This document shows positions 49,245-60,673 of a DNA stretch of 64,000 nt, piece by piece (positions within the stretch are counted from its first letter, which is position 1; each line of letters begins with the position of its first letter). The notes under the pieces are model-generated. The model saw nothing but the letters and a program-made list of their open reading frames with translations. It made no database searches and was not told where the DNA came from. A program made the translations under genes and the position numbers. The DNA comes from Nymphaea colorata (lineage: Eukaryota; Streptophyta; Magnoliopsida; Nymphaeales; Nymphaeaceae). The DNA is taken from NCBI RefSeq assembly GCF_008831285.2, contig NC_045142.1, positions 14,015,354-14,079,353 on the forward strand, written 5' to 3'.

Positions 49245-49549
49245 GGTTAGAACAGCAACCTTCTCCAAAGATCAATTAACATAATTGGTCTCCACTCAGC
49301 AAGTAAATTGGGCAATGGTCATAAACCAACGTACTACTTATTTATGGAAGTGCCTCACGCTCTCCTCCCTTCCTTAATACTCTCTTGATGTATAAGGGCA
49401 TGACTGATTGTATTGACAAAATTATTACCAAATAAAAAACGTTGGTTTCTCTTGCTCGTGGATGCAGGCTGCAAAGCCAAACCACGTAAAACTGGTGCAG
49501 CCTCTTTTCTCTCTATCATCCTTATCTTTCATTAAATCTCAGTCTATCA
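49245..49549 (+). repeat. 5' LTR of copia element C
   Basis: 305 bp. It starts GGTTAG, most simply a T-to-G change of the usual TGTTAG, and ends CTATCA immediately before the primer site. Its last 115 bp match the 3' LTR remnant with only scattered differences. Confidence 0.88.
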
Positions 49550-49561
49550 TGGTATCAGAGC
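49550..49561 (+). other. tRNA-iMet primer binding site of copia element C
   Basis: TGGTATCAGAGC directly abuts the LTR: a perfect plant initiator-tRNA-Met primer site. Confidence 0.95.
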
Positions 49562-49613
49562 GGTAAAAAGATCTTCTAAGGCAAAATCTTCGAGCTTCAA
49601 GCAGTGAGTCATT

Positions 49614-50219
49614 ATGGAACAAGAAAGGGAAACAAGGAATTACAACGGTGAAGCCACCATCATTCAAACCAGCGATGGATCAATGCACAAGATTGATGAC
49701 GTTCATGAACAAGGTAACCCCAATCCCAAAATTACTCGTACGTTGCTCGATGATTTCAACTACTTGCCTTGGTCTAAGGCTGTTACACGATTTCGTAGTG
49801 GGAAATCCAAGTTAGATTATATTGATGGTAGTACCAAGAAACCACCCATTAATGATCCAAAATACAAGGAATGGAGGTCCACCAATGACACTATAGCATC
49901 TTGGCTCATAAAATCTATGGAGCCCAAGATCGCAGCCAGTTTCACCTTCTTAGAAATCGCAAAAGAAGTTTGGCAAGGTGCCAAAGATCGTTACGGTGAG
50001 CAGTATAATACGGCCCGTATGTATCAACTAGCACAAAAGAAGGGCAGCTTGAAAAAGGGGACGTCATCTATTAGTGAGTACCTTGGTACTTCTAAAGCAA
50101 TTTGGGATGAAATGGATATTTATATATCATTGACTTCAGATCTTACTCAGGCCAAACGTCAACGTGAACAGGAGAGTATCTTTGAAATTCTAGCCGGACT
50201 ACCTAATGATTCTGAGTAG
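49614..50219 (+). pseudogene. Copia element C gag
   Basis: 201 codons. TRTLLDDFNYLPWSKAVTRF is the usual copia gag start. It is followed by WRSTNDTIASWLIKSMEP, EVWQGAKDRYGEQYN and SISEYLGTSKAIWDEM, matching the UBN2-type capsid domain. A TAG at 50217-50219 ends it, but similarity goes on in the same frame (MAHELPSLASVFSLRMHEE), so this is a nonsense change. The zinc-knuckle part lies beyond a frame change at about 50296. Confidence 0.85.
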
Positions 50220-50286
50220 CAATGTAGTCAAATACTTATGGCTCACGAACTGCCTTCTCTAGCTTCTGTTTTTTCATTGCGTATGC

Positions 50287-50939
50287 ATGAAGAGTCGGCG
50301 TAAGGCTATGGATATGCTGGCTGATGGTTGTCAAGAGACACATAATGAAGACAAAATGGCCTTTACAACAAGCAATAGTGCCCATGTCACCAACAGTGAG
50401 AGGTCTATTAAACACAAATGTGAGGACTCTAGAAAAGTTAAATGTACTCATTGCAAGAGGAATGGTCATTCTCGAGACTCTTGCTGGTTCCTTCATGGGA
50501 AACTAGACAAAAGGCAGAATTCAGCCTATAGAAGCATGGGTCGCAGTCAAGACAAAAGGGAAAGCAACTCTAGCCAAGTGAATCCGGCCGTCTCCTCATC
50601 GGAAAACCAAATCATGCTGGATAAACTGGCTGAAATGATAAAAGATCTTCAAGTTCAAAGGACAGCTGGCATCTCAATTACATTAGGCAGCAAAGGTACA
50701 AGCAAAACAGGTACGACCCTTACTATGGTTAATAACATTGAGGGTAAAGATTTGCAATGGGTAGTTGACTTAGGGGCCACAGATCACATGGCCAATAAAT
50801 CTTCTTTCTTAAGTTCATATGTTCATTCTAGAGATATTGGTCCTCTTGCCACTGCCAACGACGCTCCTATAACTGTGAAAGGAATAGGTAACATAGGTTT
50901 TTTTAACACAAGTTACACTAGCAAGGTGCTTGTTATGCT
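50287..50939 (+). pseudogene. Copia element C nucleocapsid and protease
   Basis: Contains an intact CCHC zinc knuckle (CTHCKRNGHSRDSC) near 50451-50492 and a protease motif reading WVVDLGATDHM near 50760, where the usual DSGA or DTGA is DLGA. The catalytic Asp remains but the next residue is abnormal. A 1-bp insertion near 50932 shifts the frame before the next domain. Confidence 0.85.
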
Positions 50940-51488
50940 ATGCCTAAGCTTACTACCAATCTTGTATCAGTTGCAAAAATGACTAAGGAGTTAAATTGCA
51001 ATGTAGTTTTTTCTGCTATTAATGTCATTTTTCAGGATCAAATGACTCAGAAGATGATTGGTGAAGGACAAGTTGTCAATGGACTCTATCAAATAAGAAC
51101 CATGAATCATGCACTGAATGTAAATCATGTCAACGATGGAAATATCTGGCATCAAAGAATGGGTCATCCATCTTCTAGAGTTTTAGATTACTTATTTCCT
51201 AATCTGTGCTTCAATTGTAGAGAGTGTGGAATGTGCAAATTTGCTAGAATGGCTAGACCTAAATTTACTTTATTTGATTCCATTAGCCAAACACCATTTG
51301 ATTTGATACACTCTTATGTTTGGGGCCCTACGCCTATTGATTCTATGGATAGATTTTGTTACTATGTGTTGTTTATTGATGATTTTTCTGAGTCTACATG
51401 GGTCTATTTTATGAAAAATAAGTCTGAAGTGCTCTCTCACTTTTAAACCTTTTATAAAATGATTGAAACTCAATATGCATTAAAAATA
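50940..51488 (+). pseudogene. Copia element C pre-integrase and integrase N-terminal part
   Basis: MPKLTTNLVSVAKMTKELNC is followed by IWHQRMGHPSSRVL and CRECGMCKFARM (the HHCC zinc region), then the first catalytic Asp region (FDLIHSYVWGPTP, with Asp replaced by Tyr) and YYVLFIDDFSESTWVYFMKN. A TAA at 51444-51446 interrupts it. The same frame continues with KMIETQYAL, the residues just before the second catalytic Asp, and is then cut at about 51488. Confidence 0.85.
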
Positions 51489-52475
51489 AGTCTGTGGCTG
51501 ATGCACATGAAGCTACTAATGAAACTCATGCTGAGAATGAGTGCCTCACAAATGATCATGAACTTGCAACAACTACTGAAGATGTAGAGAACAAGCCAAC
51601 ACTTATCAGAAGATCAAAAAGGATTAGGCGAGCTCCTTCACGCCTAGTTGATTATGAAACCTACCCAATCAGCAAGTATGTGTCGTACAATCAAATTTCT
51701 GACTACCCTGCCAAGTTTACTAGAAATCTTGATAGCATTCAAGAGCCCAAGTCCTTTCATTAGGATTAAGGTGATCTTAATTGGAGGAAGGCTGTGAACA
51801 AAGAGCTAGAAACTCTAAGGCAAAACAAAACTTGGGAAGTTGTCATTCCTCCAAAGAGCACAAGCATAGTGGGGTGCAAATGACATTATAGAGTAAAATA
51901 CAAAAGCGATCGCACCTTGGACAGATACAAGGCTCGTCTAGTGGCTAAGGGGTTCACGCGGACAAAAGGGTTGGATTATGAAGAAACATTTCCACCTATC
52001 GCAAAGATGAATACATTGAGAATGTTTCACTCTATTGCTTGCAACTTGAATTGATGTCTTCATCATGTAGATGTCTAAAACACCTTTTTACAAGGAAAAC
52101 TCAATGAAGAAATTTGTGTCTTTACCTCCCGGTCATCCAGATGAAAGGAAAGGAAGAGTCTGCAAATTAAATAAAGCCATATATGGCTTGAAACAATCTC
52201 CTAGACCTTAGTACATAAAGTTGGGTCAGGCATTGGAAAAAACAGGGTACCACAAATGTCACACAGACAATAGTTTATTTGTTAAAAAACTTGGAGAGAA
52301 CATCACTGTTGTTCTAATTTATGTGGACGACATAGTCGTGGCTGGAAACGATGCATTTGAAAAAAACATTCGACATAAAGGATTTGGGAAAACTCGAATA
52401 CTTTCTTGGCATTGAAGTTGCTCAATCTCATAAAGGTATCTTGCTATGTCAAAGAAAGTATGCATTAGATATCTC
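51489..52475 (+). pseudogene. Copia element C reverse transcriptase relic
   Basis: RRSKRIRRAPSRLVDYE precedes the polymerase. Several frames then show NWRKAVNKELETL, YKARLVAKGFTRTKGLDYEETF and, at 52221-52415, [13 protein letters not shown] with the catalytic Asp pair. Stops and shifts are frequent. It ends at RKYALDI, before RNase H, where it joins the 3' LTR remnant at an aaaaac shared with the LTR. Confidence 0.85.
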
Positions 52476-52590
52476 AAAAACATTGGTTTCTCTTGCTCAT
52501 GGACGTAGGCTGGAAAGCCGAACCATGTAAAACTGGTGCAGCCTCTTTTCTCTCTATCATCTTCTTCTTTGATTAAATCTCTGTCTATCA
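52476..52590 (+). repeat. 3' LTR remnant of copia element C
   Basis: 115 bp matching the end of the 5' LTR (ttggtttctcttgctc to gtctatca), followed by the ATATA target duplication. Confidence 0.88.
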
Positions 52591-53453
52591 ATATAAATCT
52601 GAAAATTTACATGGATAAAAATGACAGATTCAGATTAGACATCCCTACCAAGTCTGAATTAAGAATTGTATTTATAAAAGAAGGAATCGTTAAATTTACT
52701 TGTTTCCACCATTCTTTCCTCTTGTTCTACTTCAAACTTCCCAACCATGGAAAAATGATGTATTTGATGTAATCCAAGCAAGGGTTTCCTTCAACAATGT
52801 TGCGCGGGCAGTAAGCTTCTTGATTTCCACATTAACTTCTTTCTACAAGATCAAAGAATACATCAGTTTTCGGCATAAAGAAGCTAAGCAGCCTCAATAG
52901 ACAGGACAAGCTTCTACCAGAGGAAGAAACTAATCTAGTATGCACCTTAGAAAGGACAAGCTTCTGTGAATCGATCATGCCCACCAAGTCTAGATCTTGA
53001 TTAACCCTCCGCTCCTTCCTGATGTCCACATCTGCAGTGCCTGGTAGGACCATAACTAGTTCAGATCTGATGAGATGACTCAGATGTTCTCTAGAAAAGA
53101 AATTATCTCCTGATCAACTAAGTCAATACCAGCTTCATGCCATCAAGGGACAAAATGCAAGTTCCTACTAAAAGTGACTTGGTACTAATGAAACTACAAG
53201 AAAAGGAGGAAATTTGGAAATTCAAACTGTTACAGTCTTAAGGTATTAGAAGCAAAGTAGTTTACAAAACAAATCATGAGAATATATATTGTTACATTAA
53301 AGAGAGGCAGCTCTTTGCAAGTGCACCATGTCTCAAACAGCAACTATGTGTTTCAACAACTGTACTAAGTAGATTACACCTGTGAAATGTACCTTGTTTC
53401 CAATAGCTATAGGTGTGCCATCAGTCTTAAGAATAATATTTATAATTTCACCA

Positions 53454-53657
53454 CTACATTCTACTTGTTGAGTGCATTGGCCCCCTGTAACAACATTCTA
53501 GAAATAAAATCAGCATTAACCCAATAGAAGATATACCAAGAAAAAATCGAGAGAAAGGATTAAGTAGGCCAAGTAAGGTTACTAAAAACAGCAAGTAGGC
53601 AATTTTCAGTATAAAAGCTATAAGCCCAACAGATCTTCGACGCTCCATGAGCAGCAA
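53454..53657 (-). CDS. Repeat-borne hypothetical membrane-protein-like frame (copy 3)
   Basis: 67 codons. MERRRSVGLIAFILKIAYLL is followed by a second hydrophobic run (FLVTLLGLLNPFSR) and FLGISSIGL. The amino-acid sequence is better kept between copies 2 and 3 than one would expect for random DNA, but both copies are short and copy 1 has a broken version. Function unknown. It may be an exon of a captured host gene. Confidence 0.25.
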   Translation of the reverse strand: MLLMERRRSVGLIAFILKIAYLLFLVTLLGLLNPFSRFFLGISSIGLMLILFLECCYRGPMHSTSRM

Positions 53658-54531
53658 TTAGGGCACAGACATTAGCAAAGAGGAATTCTTACATCCATAG
53701 TAGTGCTACATAGTAATAAGACTATAAATAATCATCTTAGCCATGTGTTGCAGGAGGAAGGCCTTGAAGTTGTTCAGTACAAGGTGCATATCAAAAAGTA
53801 CAAGGTCATAAAATTCTAAATAAATAAGTAGATTCCATTGATTTTCAAATAAATATGTTCATTCATACAAAATATGTGGAATGGATCAAAGAGAGTGGGT
53901 CTTACAAAAGCTTTGAATGCTGGACGATGTGCAGCCATCTCATATATAGAGAAATCTGCAAAACCGTATCCAAAGCCTATATTAAAAAAATTAGTACAAT
54001 TATCATATAAAGGTATTGGCCATCACGGAAAACATGGGAGAGAGAGAAGAGACCAAATATCAGATTCGAAACCATATTGAAAGGCTTATTATAGATTGTA
54101 TGAGAGTGTTATAAGATTATATAGGTTAACCACAATCTACTAAAACCTTTTTCGAGGACCCAAAGGAATTAATCAACAAAAGGTTTGCAAAACACAACGA
54201 GCAGAAGCTATGGTTAGAAAACATGCTTGAAATGTAGAATGATTTGTAACTGCACCTACTAAAAACCCTTGATATTCTCTTTGACTTAGCAATTACTTAC
54301 AAGACACACTATTAGAAAGGTGACTCGTAAAAGATGGTAGAGACATTATGGAGGATGACCACCATAGCATATGCAAGATAGCATGTGTATAAAAATATAA
54401 ATAAACGTGCATTAAAAGATAGATATAAATACGTAAACAAATAGCTGTGTATACATAAATAAATAGAGAACTAATGTCAGTATCACTTCAAATAATATGT
54501 CACCTTTTGAGTCTTTGACAACTTTGAAGAA

Positions 54532-55012
54532 ACCAAATGTCAAATTAGGACTCGTGTGTAAAAAAAAAAGTGTAGCAATGCTGCCAAACTACCATACTCA
54601 CAAATAACATTTTGGAGTTTTAAACCGCAAGGGTTTTCTTGGATATAAAATGGAAACCTTGAAAGAAAAGGGAAAAATATAGTAAATTTTCAAAAAATTA
54701 AGAAAACAAAAAATAGGAAAAATAAAATAAATGAGAAACTAATAACACAAACATCAAAAGATAAGTAGATTTGCAACAAATAAAAACTAGAAAATGAAAA
54801 AAACGTTTGGCATTGAAAAAAATGAAAAAACGTTGTTTTTTTGTTAAACGTGTGTTTTTTTGTTTTAACGTTTAAAAAAAGACACATTTTTTTTCAAAAA
54901 AACACGTTTTTTTAAGCTTTAAATGACAATTTAATTTATCATGTTCTTTGTGACACTACAAACTACTTATATGTATCCACACCATTACCCACTGCTCTTC
55001 CAAGATAATCCA
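54532..55012. mobile_element. About 485-bp AT-rich insertion in repeat R copy 3
   Basis: Relative to copy 1 (29230-29240), this copy has an extra block flanked by AAGAA on both sides (54527-54531 and about 55013-55017), consistent with a target duplication. Inside are poly-A/T runs and aaacgtttaaaaaaa-like motifs. No inverted ends or coding capacity are visible. Confidence 0.5.
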
Positions 55013-55386
55013 AGAATGCCCTCTATTGTTCCTTGCAACACCACCTTTCAAATCAAATAGAACTTGAACATCATATTTGAAAAGAATTAACATGGCATTA
55101 TTATGAGAACAGTTTCACACAAAAGAAACCTCAAAATGATTGAATGTGGTCAGACTAAGAGAAATGATATTGAAAGATATACAAAATGTGTCATTTCTAA
55201 TATTCTAACATTTAGATCCACAAGAGGGTGGGGGGGAGGGGGGAGAGAGCTAAACCTACAATAACCATGAACACACAATTATGACCAAATAAAACCCCGT
55301 TGTACTTATAGGTGACAAAAGTATAGAACTTTTGTTCCTATAATAAACAATTCATTTCTAAGTGTTGGATTATATTCATGGCTGGA

Positions 55387-58300
55387 CTCGATGTTAAAAA
55401 CTCAAATTTTTCAACATCAGAATTGGAGCAATGTCAAAATTTTACAAAAAAATATGAAAAAATGCAATTTCAAAGCAAATTTCAAATCTAAAGAACAATT
55501 TAAATTCAAATCATGAATTTGACTCGTGACATGAATCCTAACATAGGATTATGAGTCCAAACTGGATTCAAATTAGAATTTGAAATCCCAATCCAATTAC
55601 CAATGTCATTTGAAATCCATATCCGATTGCAAAATTCAAATTTTGATTTAAATCTGAGAATTACATCTAATTCGGTCTAGAATGATGTGTGGGACCCACA
55701 TGTAGTGCCACCTAGGTCATGTGGTCAAAAGCCCCAAGGGTTACGACTTCTTCTTTTCAAAAATATCTCTTCACAATTACTTGACTCAGTCAAAGTACAA
55801 TTTAGCTCAACCAAGATCTTTCCTAACTCAAATTCCTCAAATTATCTCAATCAAATCAATATCAGCTTGTAGATGAACTTTGACTATGGTTATTTGGTCA
55901 AATTTGACTAATTTAGACAATTGTGCCCTTCTATAATCAAATCGAGATTTCAGAACTTAAATTGGGATTTTATGAAAGGAAAATGTACATTTTAATTGTC
56001 AAATATATAAATCAAAAAATTGAAATTCAATATTTAAAACCAAATTTTGATTCAATTGAGATCCATTTCAATCAAATTATGGACGAAAATACCTTTTTAA
56101 GCCAAATTTAATAAAATTTTCAAAATTTATTCAAATTTAAATTCAATTGTTATAATTCAATAACATTTAGAGCTTATTATTTTTGAGGTCTTCATCAAAT
56201 TGCTGCAGCAATGAGCTAGAAGGAAAAGCCAAGGAGGAGAAAAAAAATCATCCAAGCCCCCTTCCCTCTCTCTCATTTCCTTCTTCTCCTTCCCCTATTC
56301 TCTTTATCGATTTGCCAAGTTAGGTTGCTTAAGTGAAACCTTACTTAAGATTTTCATGGTGAGAAGCTCTCTCTTCCCCACTGTAAATTCCAACAAGTAA
56401 GCCATTCCTCTTCTCACTTTGCTACGCTTGAATCCAAGTTTCGATTCTTGCTTAGGATTGCTTGAATTAGAAAACAAGCAAAGAGGAAGATCAAGCATCA
56501 AGACTGACCATAAAGTAGGTAATTCCAATCCATTTTTCTTCTATTTCAGTTTCTTGCTATTTATTTTTAATTCCAGCACTCATGGGAAGGATTTATTTTC
56601 ATATTTTTCATGGTTGGGAATGATGTCCAGCTAAACAAAAAGCCACGAATCAAATGTATATATCAATGCATGATGCATGCTTGAATCAGTGATTTCCACG
56701 TGAGAAAGAGGTTTGCTATAGTATATATAATATAAATGCCAATTATGGACGGACACATTCTTATAAAAGTGATCCACCTTTGCATGGTGAAATTAAAGAT
56801 GAACCAGCTTGAGTTTTGCTTAATAAAGACGAAGGTCTGAAATCGCTTTCATTTCATCTTAAAGTTTGCTTAATTCCAGCAACTCATACACAAAGTGTAT
56901 GTAATTTTCTGAAATTAGGTCATACTTTACAGGGGTTGGTTTAGAAATTTTAAAGTTTACATGCTTGACATGCTAATGTTAAGCCACAAAGTGGCTATGT
57001 CTTGTAGAACAATAAAAAGTTTTAATCCTATCTAATCGGCTCTCTAAAATTCCTTTTAGAAATTGTTGATTTCATTTATCAATTTTCAAACTTACATGAA
57101 ATTGATTATATTTCAAGAACAATGTAAGATCATACTTAAGACCCTAATCTTTATATCCCCTATAGAACAAAATCAAAAGTGTTTTAATAGTCCAAGAAAT
57201 GGATGGATTTTTTAGCACAAGAATTTGGAATTTAGCTTGATTTTGGGGAGAAAGAAAATTATTAGAATTCCATGACATGAATCAGAGCATGTGGCACATG
57301 CTTTTTGCCGACTTGGATGTTTAGTTCACATGGAGTCAAACTGAATTTCATCATTTTCTAAGAGTCAAACACTCTTATAATCAATATTTAATTTAAATAA
57401 TTTAAATTGGAATAAAATCTGATTTTTATGGCAATTTTGAGGAAAATAGATAATAGCCACGTTTCCCCAATATTCAAAAGGTGGATTTCATCTTCATTTG
57501 CCTAAATTTTAATTCTTTTGAGATTCTCATCCATGACACAAGTTTATAGACTGCTTCTCTAACTTGTGCTTGAGAATATGATAAGCACATTTAAAGAAAG
57601 TCCTATATTTTAATTAAAATCAATCTTTAAGTGTATATTGTATGATGTATGATGTGTGATTTCATATGAATAGACTTTGAAGATTATGAGAGAGGTGAGC
57701 ATGAATGTTTCAAATGAATGAACTTTGAGAATTATGAGAGAGTGAAAATCTATGTCTCATATAGTTTCGTTTTGTATTTGCACGTTCACACTCACTCAAA
57801 GTCAATAGCACCACATGCATCTTCTCAAGAAATTAAGCGATTCATATTTTAGTTGCAAAAAAATGGTGACCATGTCATATTACAACAAGAATTGTGAACT
57901 TCACTTAACTTTCAAAGAAAACACAAGCAGTGCATTAATAATCTGGCCAAAATATGTTTAGAAAACAACACGTTTTGTAATAATTTGGAACCTATGTTCA
58001 TCACAAGAATGAACTCTTCCTAACTAAACCCAAGTTTCTAACATTTTATACCAAATCACACGATTTGGCAAAAGAAAATTTTTCTTGCTAAGGTTACTTG
58101 CCATTTTCACCAAAAGTTGATCATAAGATGTTCACAATTTCAATCCAAAACTCATCTTTAGTTCACAACAAAAAAAGTTAATTTCAATCTTCAAAATCCC
58201 CAATTAAAACTATTTTCAAGAATCATGGATTTCAAAACAAATGCACAACAAAGGTTTTCAAATCAACTTGAAAACCCTCCAATCTTCAATAACATACCAA

Positions 58301-58640
58301 AAAAAAGATCATTTTCCAAGGAGTCTATTTTGAATACAAGTTCAAATCACTTATTCAAGATGAACTTTGATTCTTGAATCCAAAACCTCAATGCACAAGC
58401 ATATAGGATTGCATCAATAGCTTGTACATGGTCTGAATAATCCTTAGTCCTTGGTCCAATTACCCCTGTGAAAAGCGGCAGGAATGGTTGGACCTCGTAC
58501 CGACGGCAGATCCCTTTCACATGATTTTTTTTCAAAATTAATTAAAAAAAATTGCTGATTGTGCATTCAACGCCCTCGAGGACAGGGTAGGGGCCCGTCA
58601 TCGTCTGTCTAAAGATTTATTGGATCATATACAAGTTGTG
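55387..58640. other. Long AT-rich noncoding stretch
   Basis: No coding region is supported. It begins with a tgttaaaaactc that could be an LTR-like start, contains a pyrimidine-rich leader-like tract near 56250-56320, and has two similar 50-bp pieces (57655-57710 and 57711-57760, around gaactttgagaattatgaga). It may be a long LTR or other noncoding retrotransposon sequence, but no primer site or second LTR was found. Confidence 0.3.
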
Positions 58641-59474
58641 TGGGATATCAATTGCACAAAACTTTCATGCATATCGACATCATGTAGTAAACATTGAGGA
58701 GATTCCATGAACCCCCTTTTACTTCAATTTGTCATACCATCCTCAATTTAGGAGTTGTATGAAGCCCATGTATGCTCTCAAATCTTTAAATCTATCTTGT
58801 TGGAATTTATGCAACATCGCCATCTATTTTGCATCTTCTCATGAGTTTTTTTTTTAAAAAAACAAATCCTTACCTACATCATATCTCAGTCACTCAGTTT
58901 TCGGGCTATTTCTAGGACATTAGTCTAAGATATAGCCTTATAACTGGACCACCCAATTGGACTAAAAAGTCCCCTGATTAGTACCAAAATGGACAATAGT
59001 CCCGATATATCGATGGGTGAAAAGGAGATTGGAGAGCCCAATTCTAGAGAACCCTTGGAGGAGTCTATGCTAGTACCATATATTTGGTATATAGGTATAC
59101 ATTGAACTTGAGATAAATCAGGAACAATTTACCCATTTATTCTCCATAGGTTCCAAGATCAATTTTCAAAACAATGCATATAGGCAAAAGTCCTAGGGAA
59201 TGCATTATCAAATTTTCATTAATTGCTTGTTTGAATGCATGATGTGATGTTTTACAACGCCTCCAAACCCATGTCCAATGCCAAAACTCTTCTCAAGTTT
59301 CTATTGGGCCAATTTATGTCAACATCTAATACTTTTTTTTGTCCAGATAAACTCAGAAAGCATTTTTCCATATGACCACATCCTATTCGGGTCATGTCAA
59401 GGGCGATCTGGATTTTGTATCATCCCAAATGGAGTCTACCTACCTCAGTAGTATCATTAATTGTACCCAACTTT
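58641..59474. other. Noncoding stretch
   Basis: Nothing recognised on either strand. Confidence 0.4.
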
Positions 59475-60000
59475 CTGATGTATGTTGTCGGGCCACTTAG
59501 AAGATTGTGGTCTCGAAGAAGCAGCCAGTCTTGCCATGCAACCTGTTAACAACAGTCTAATTCATGTGACTGTTGAAAGATAGAACCCAAGAACCAGCAC
59601 ATTCTGGTTCACATGGAGTGAAATGACAATCACTCTAGATGGGTTTTCTAGCATTATGGGTTTGCCAGAGGCAAAAGGTTATCCAAGATGACCAATTGAA
59701 TACCAGTTCCTTGTGAACCAAGGTCAATTCAATACTCTAGAAGTAGTCTGTAAACTCACAGGAAAACAAAGCTGGCCCTTTCTAGAGAAAGATGGACATC
59801 AATACCTCCAACTACACAAACTTGGTGAAGCATATTTCCAATATGTCAACCCTACTTTACTATCTAGAAGTGTTGCAGACAAGTACAAAAACTCCAAGGT
59901 GACTTGTACCGCAGATCTCATCTTCTTCAACAATGAAAAACTCCAAGGTGACTTGTACCGCGGATCTCATCTTCTTCTCTTGGGCGGGATCTAAATCTGT
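59475..60000 (+). pseudogene. Plant mobile domain (PMD/MAIN-like) relic
   Basis: One frame reads GLEEAASLAMQPVNNSLIHV, then VER-stop-NPRTSTFWFTWSEMTITLDGF and SIMGLPEAKGYP. This matches the start of the plant mobile domain, where V-E-R-W-(D/N)-P, then T-F-x-F, then G-E-M-T-x-T-L and L-G-L-P are conserved. The TAG replaces the expected Trp (TGG). After a second stop the frame continues from 59713 with NQGQFNTLEVVCKL for 93 codons. PMD proteins occur in transposons and in a few host genes acting in silencing. A 49-bp tandem duplication lies at 59888-59980. Confidence 0.6.
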
Positions 60001-60673
60001 TACTTGAAATTTAATGAATGGAGAGCTTGCGAAGTTCTACGGAGGATGTTTTACTGAAGCAGATTCCATTGGATCTGCTTGGGAAGTAGAACCTTTCATT
60101 CAAAATTTGGTTAAGTAAATGCTAATACAGCACCACATTGAGCTAAATCTATGGTGACATGTGCAATGCATTGGAGTTTGCCTTCAACTTAGGCTTATGC
60201 AAAGTGCAGATTTTCTTTGTTCTAAAGAAAATTGTAAACCTGCAAAGCTCAGGAGCCAAGTTTGGAACCACGTAAAAATAAAGGAATGGTAGTTACATGG
60301 CACAGTAGATTGTAGAACGCAAAGGTGTTACCTAGAGGTAACTGGTTTGTGTTTGTTTGTAGTTATTAAGGTCTACCTGCTGATGCCAAACTTCAACATG
60401 TAGGGTCTTCCATTGTTTTTGTCTTTAAGTTGTGTGGAGGGCTTGTGAAGATCTATCTCACTTTCTTTTCTCATATACTAATGCTATGAACATTTAGCAA
60501 TACATCTATTCATGGTTTGGAGTTGATAAATTCCATACCTCAGACTTTTTCTCTGTCTTGAACTGGTGGTGGAGGAAGAGGTTCTCATGTAAAGAATTCG
60601 GATGGTGTTGGCTTGCCTGCTTCAATATCACAATCTGGAAGCTATGGTGTTTCAAAAATTAGGTGGTGCATAA
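60001..60673. other. Noncoding stretch
   Basis: No gene recognised. It may be the decayed remainder of the PMD-carrying element. Confidence 0.35.

Larger units (their letters stand above)
49245..52590 (+). mobile_element. Ty1/copia LTR retrotransposon C, internally deleted
   Basis: Complete at its outer ends: a 305-bp 5' LTR (49245-49549), primer site, gag, protease, partial integrase, partial reverse transcriptase, and the last 115 bp of a 3' LTR (52476-52590). ATATA flanks both ends (49240-49244 and 52591-52595). The flanks join to recreate uninterrupted repeat R, as in copy 2. Most of the integrase, the end of reverse transcriptase, RNase H and most of the 3' LTR have been lost by deletion. 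Confidence 0.92.
52596..55386. repeat. Dispersed repeat R, copy 3, right part
   Basis: Continues copy 3 after copia element C. 52596-53026 matches copy 2, and 53027-55386 matches copy 1 to its end at catggctggac. It carries a 485-bp AT-rich insert at 54532-55012 absent from copy 1. Confidence 0.9.

Noticed and set aside
53480-53521. 41-bp stretch absent from repeat R copy 2, starting GT on the reverse strand and containing ttacag, as a spliced-out intron
   Set aside because: It is too short for a plant intron and does not end at AG when aligned. gg microhomology at both sides fits a deletion better.
55391-58640. A complete gypsy LTR starting at tgttaaaaactc
   Set aside because: No matching second LTR, no primer site and no clear 3' end, so it was left as an unassigned AT-rich stretch.
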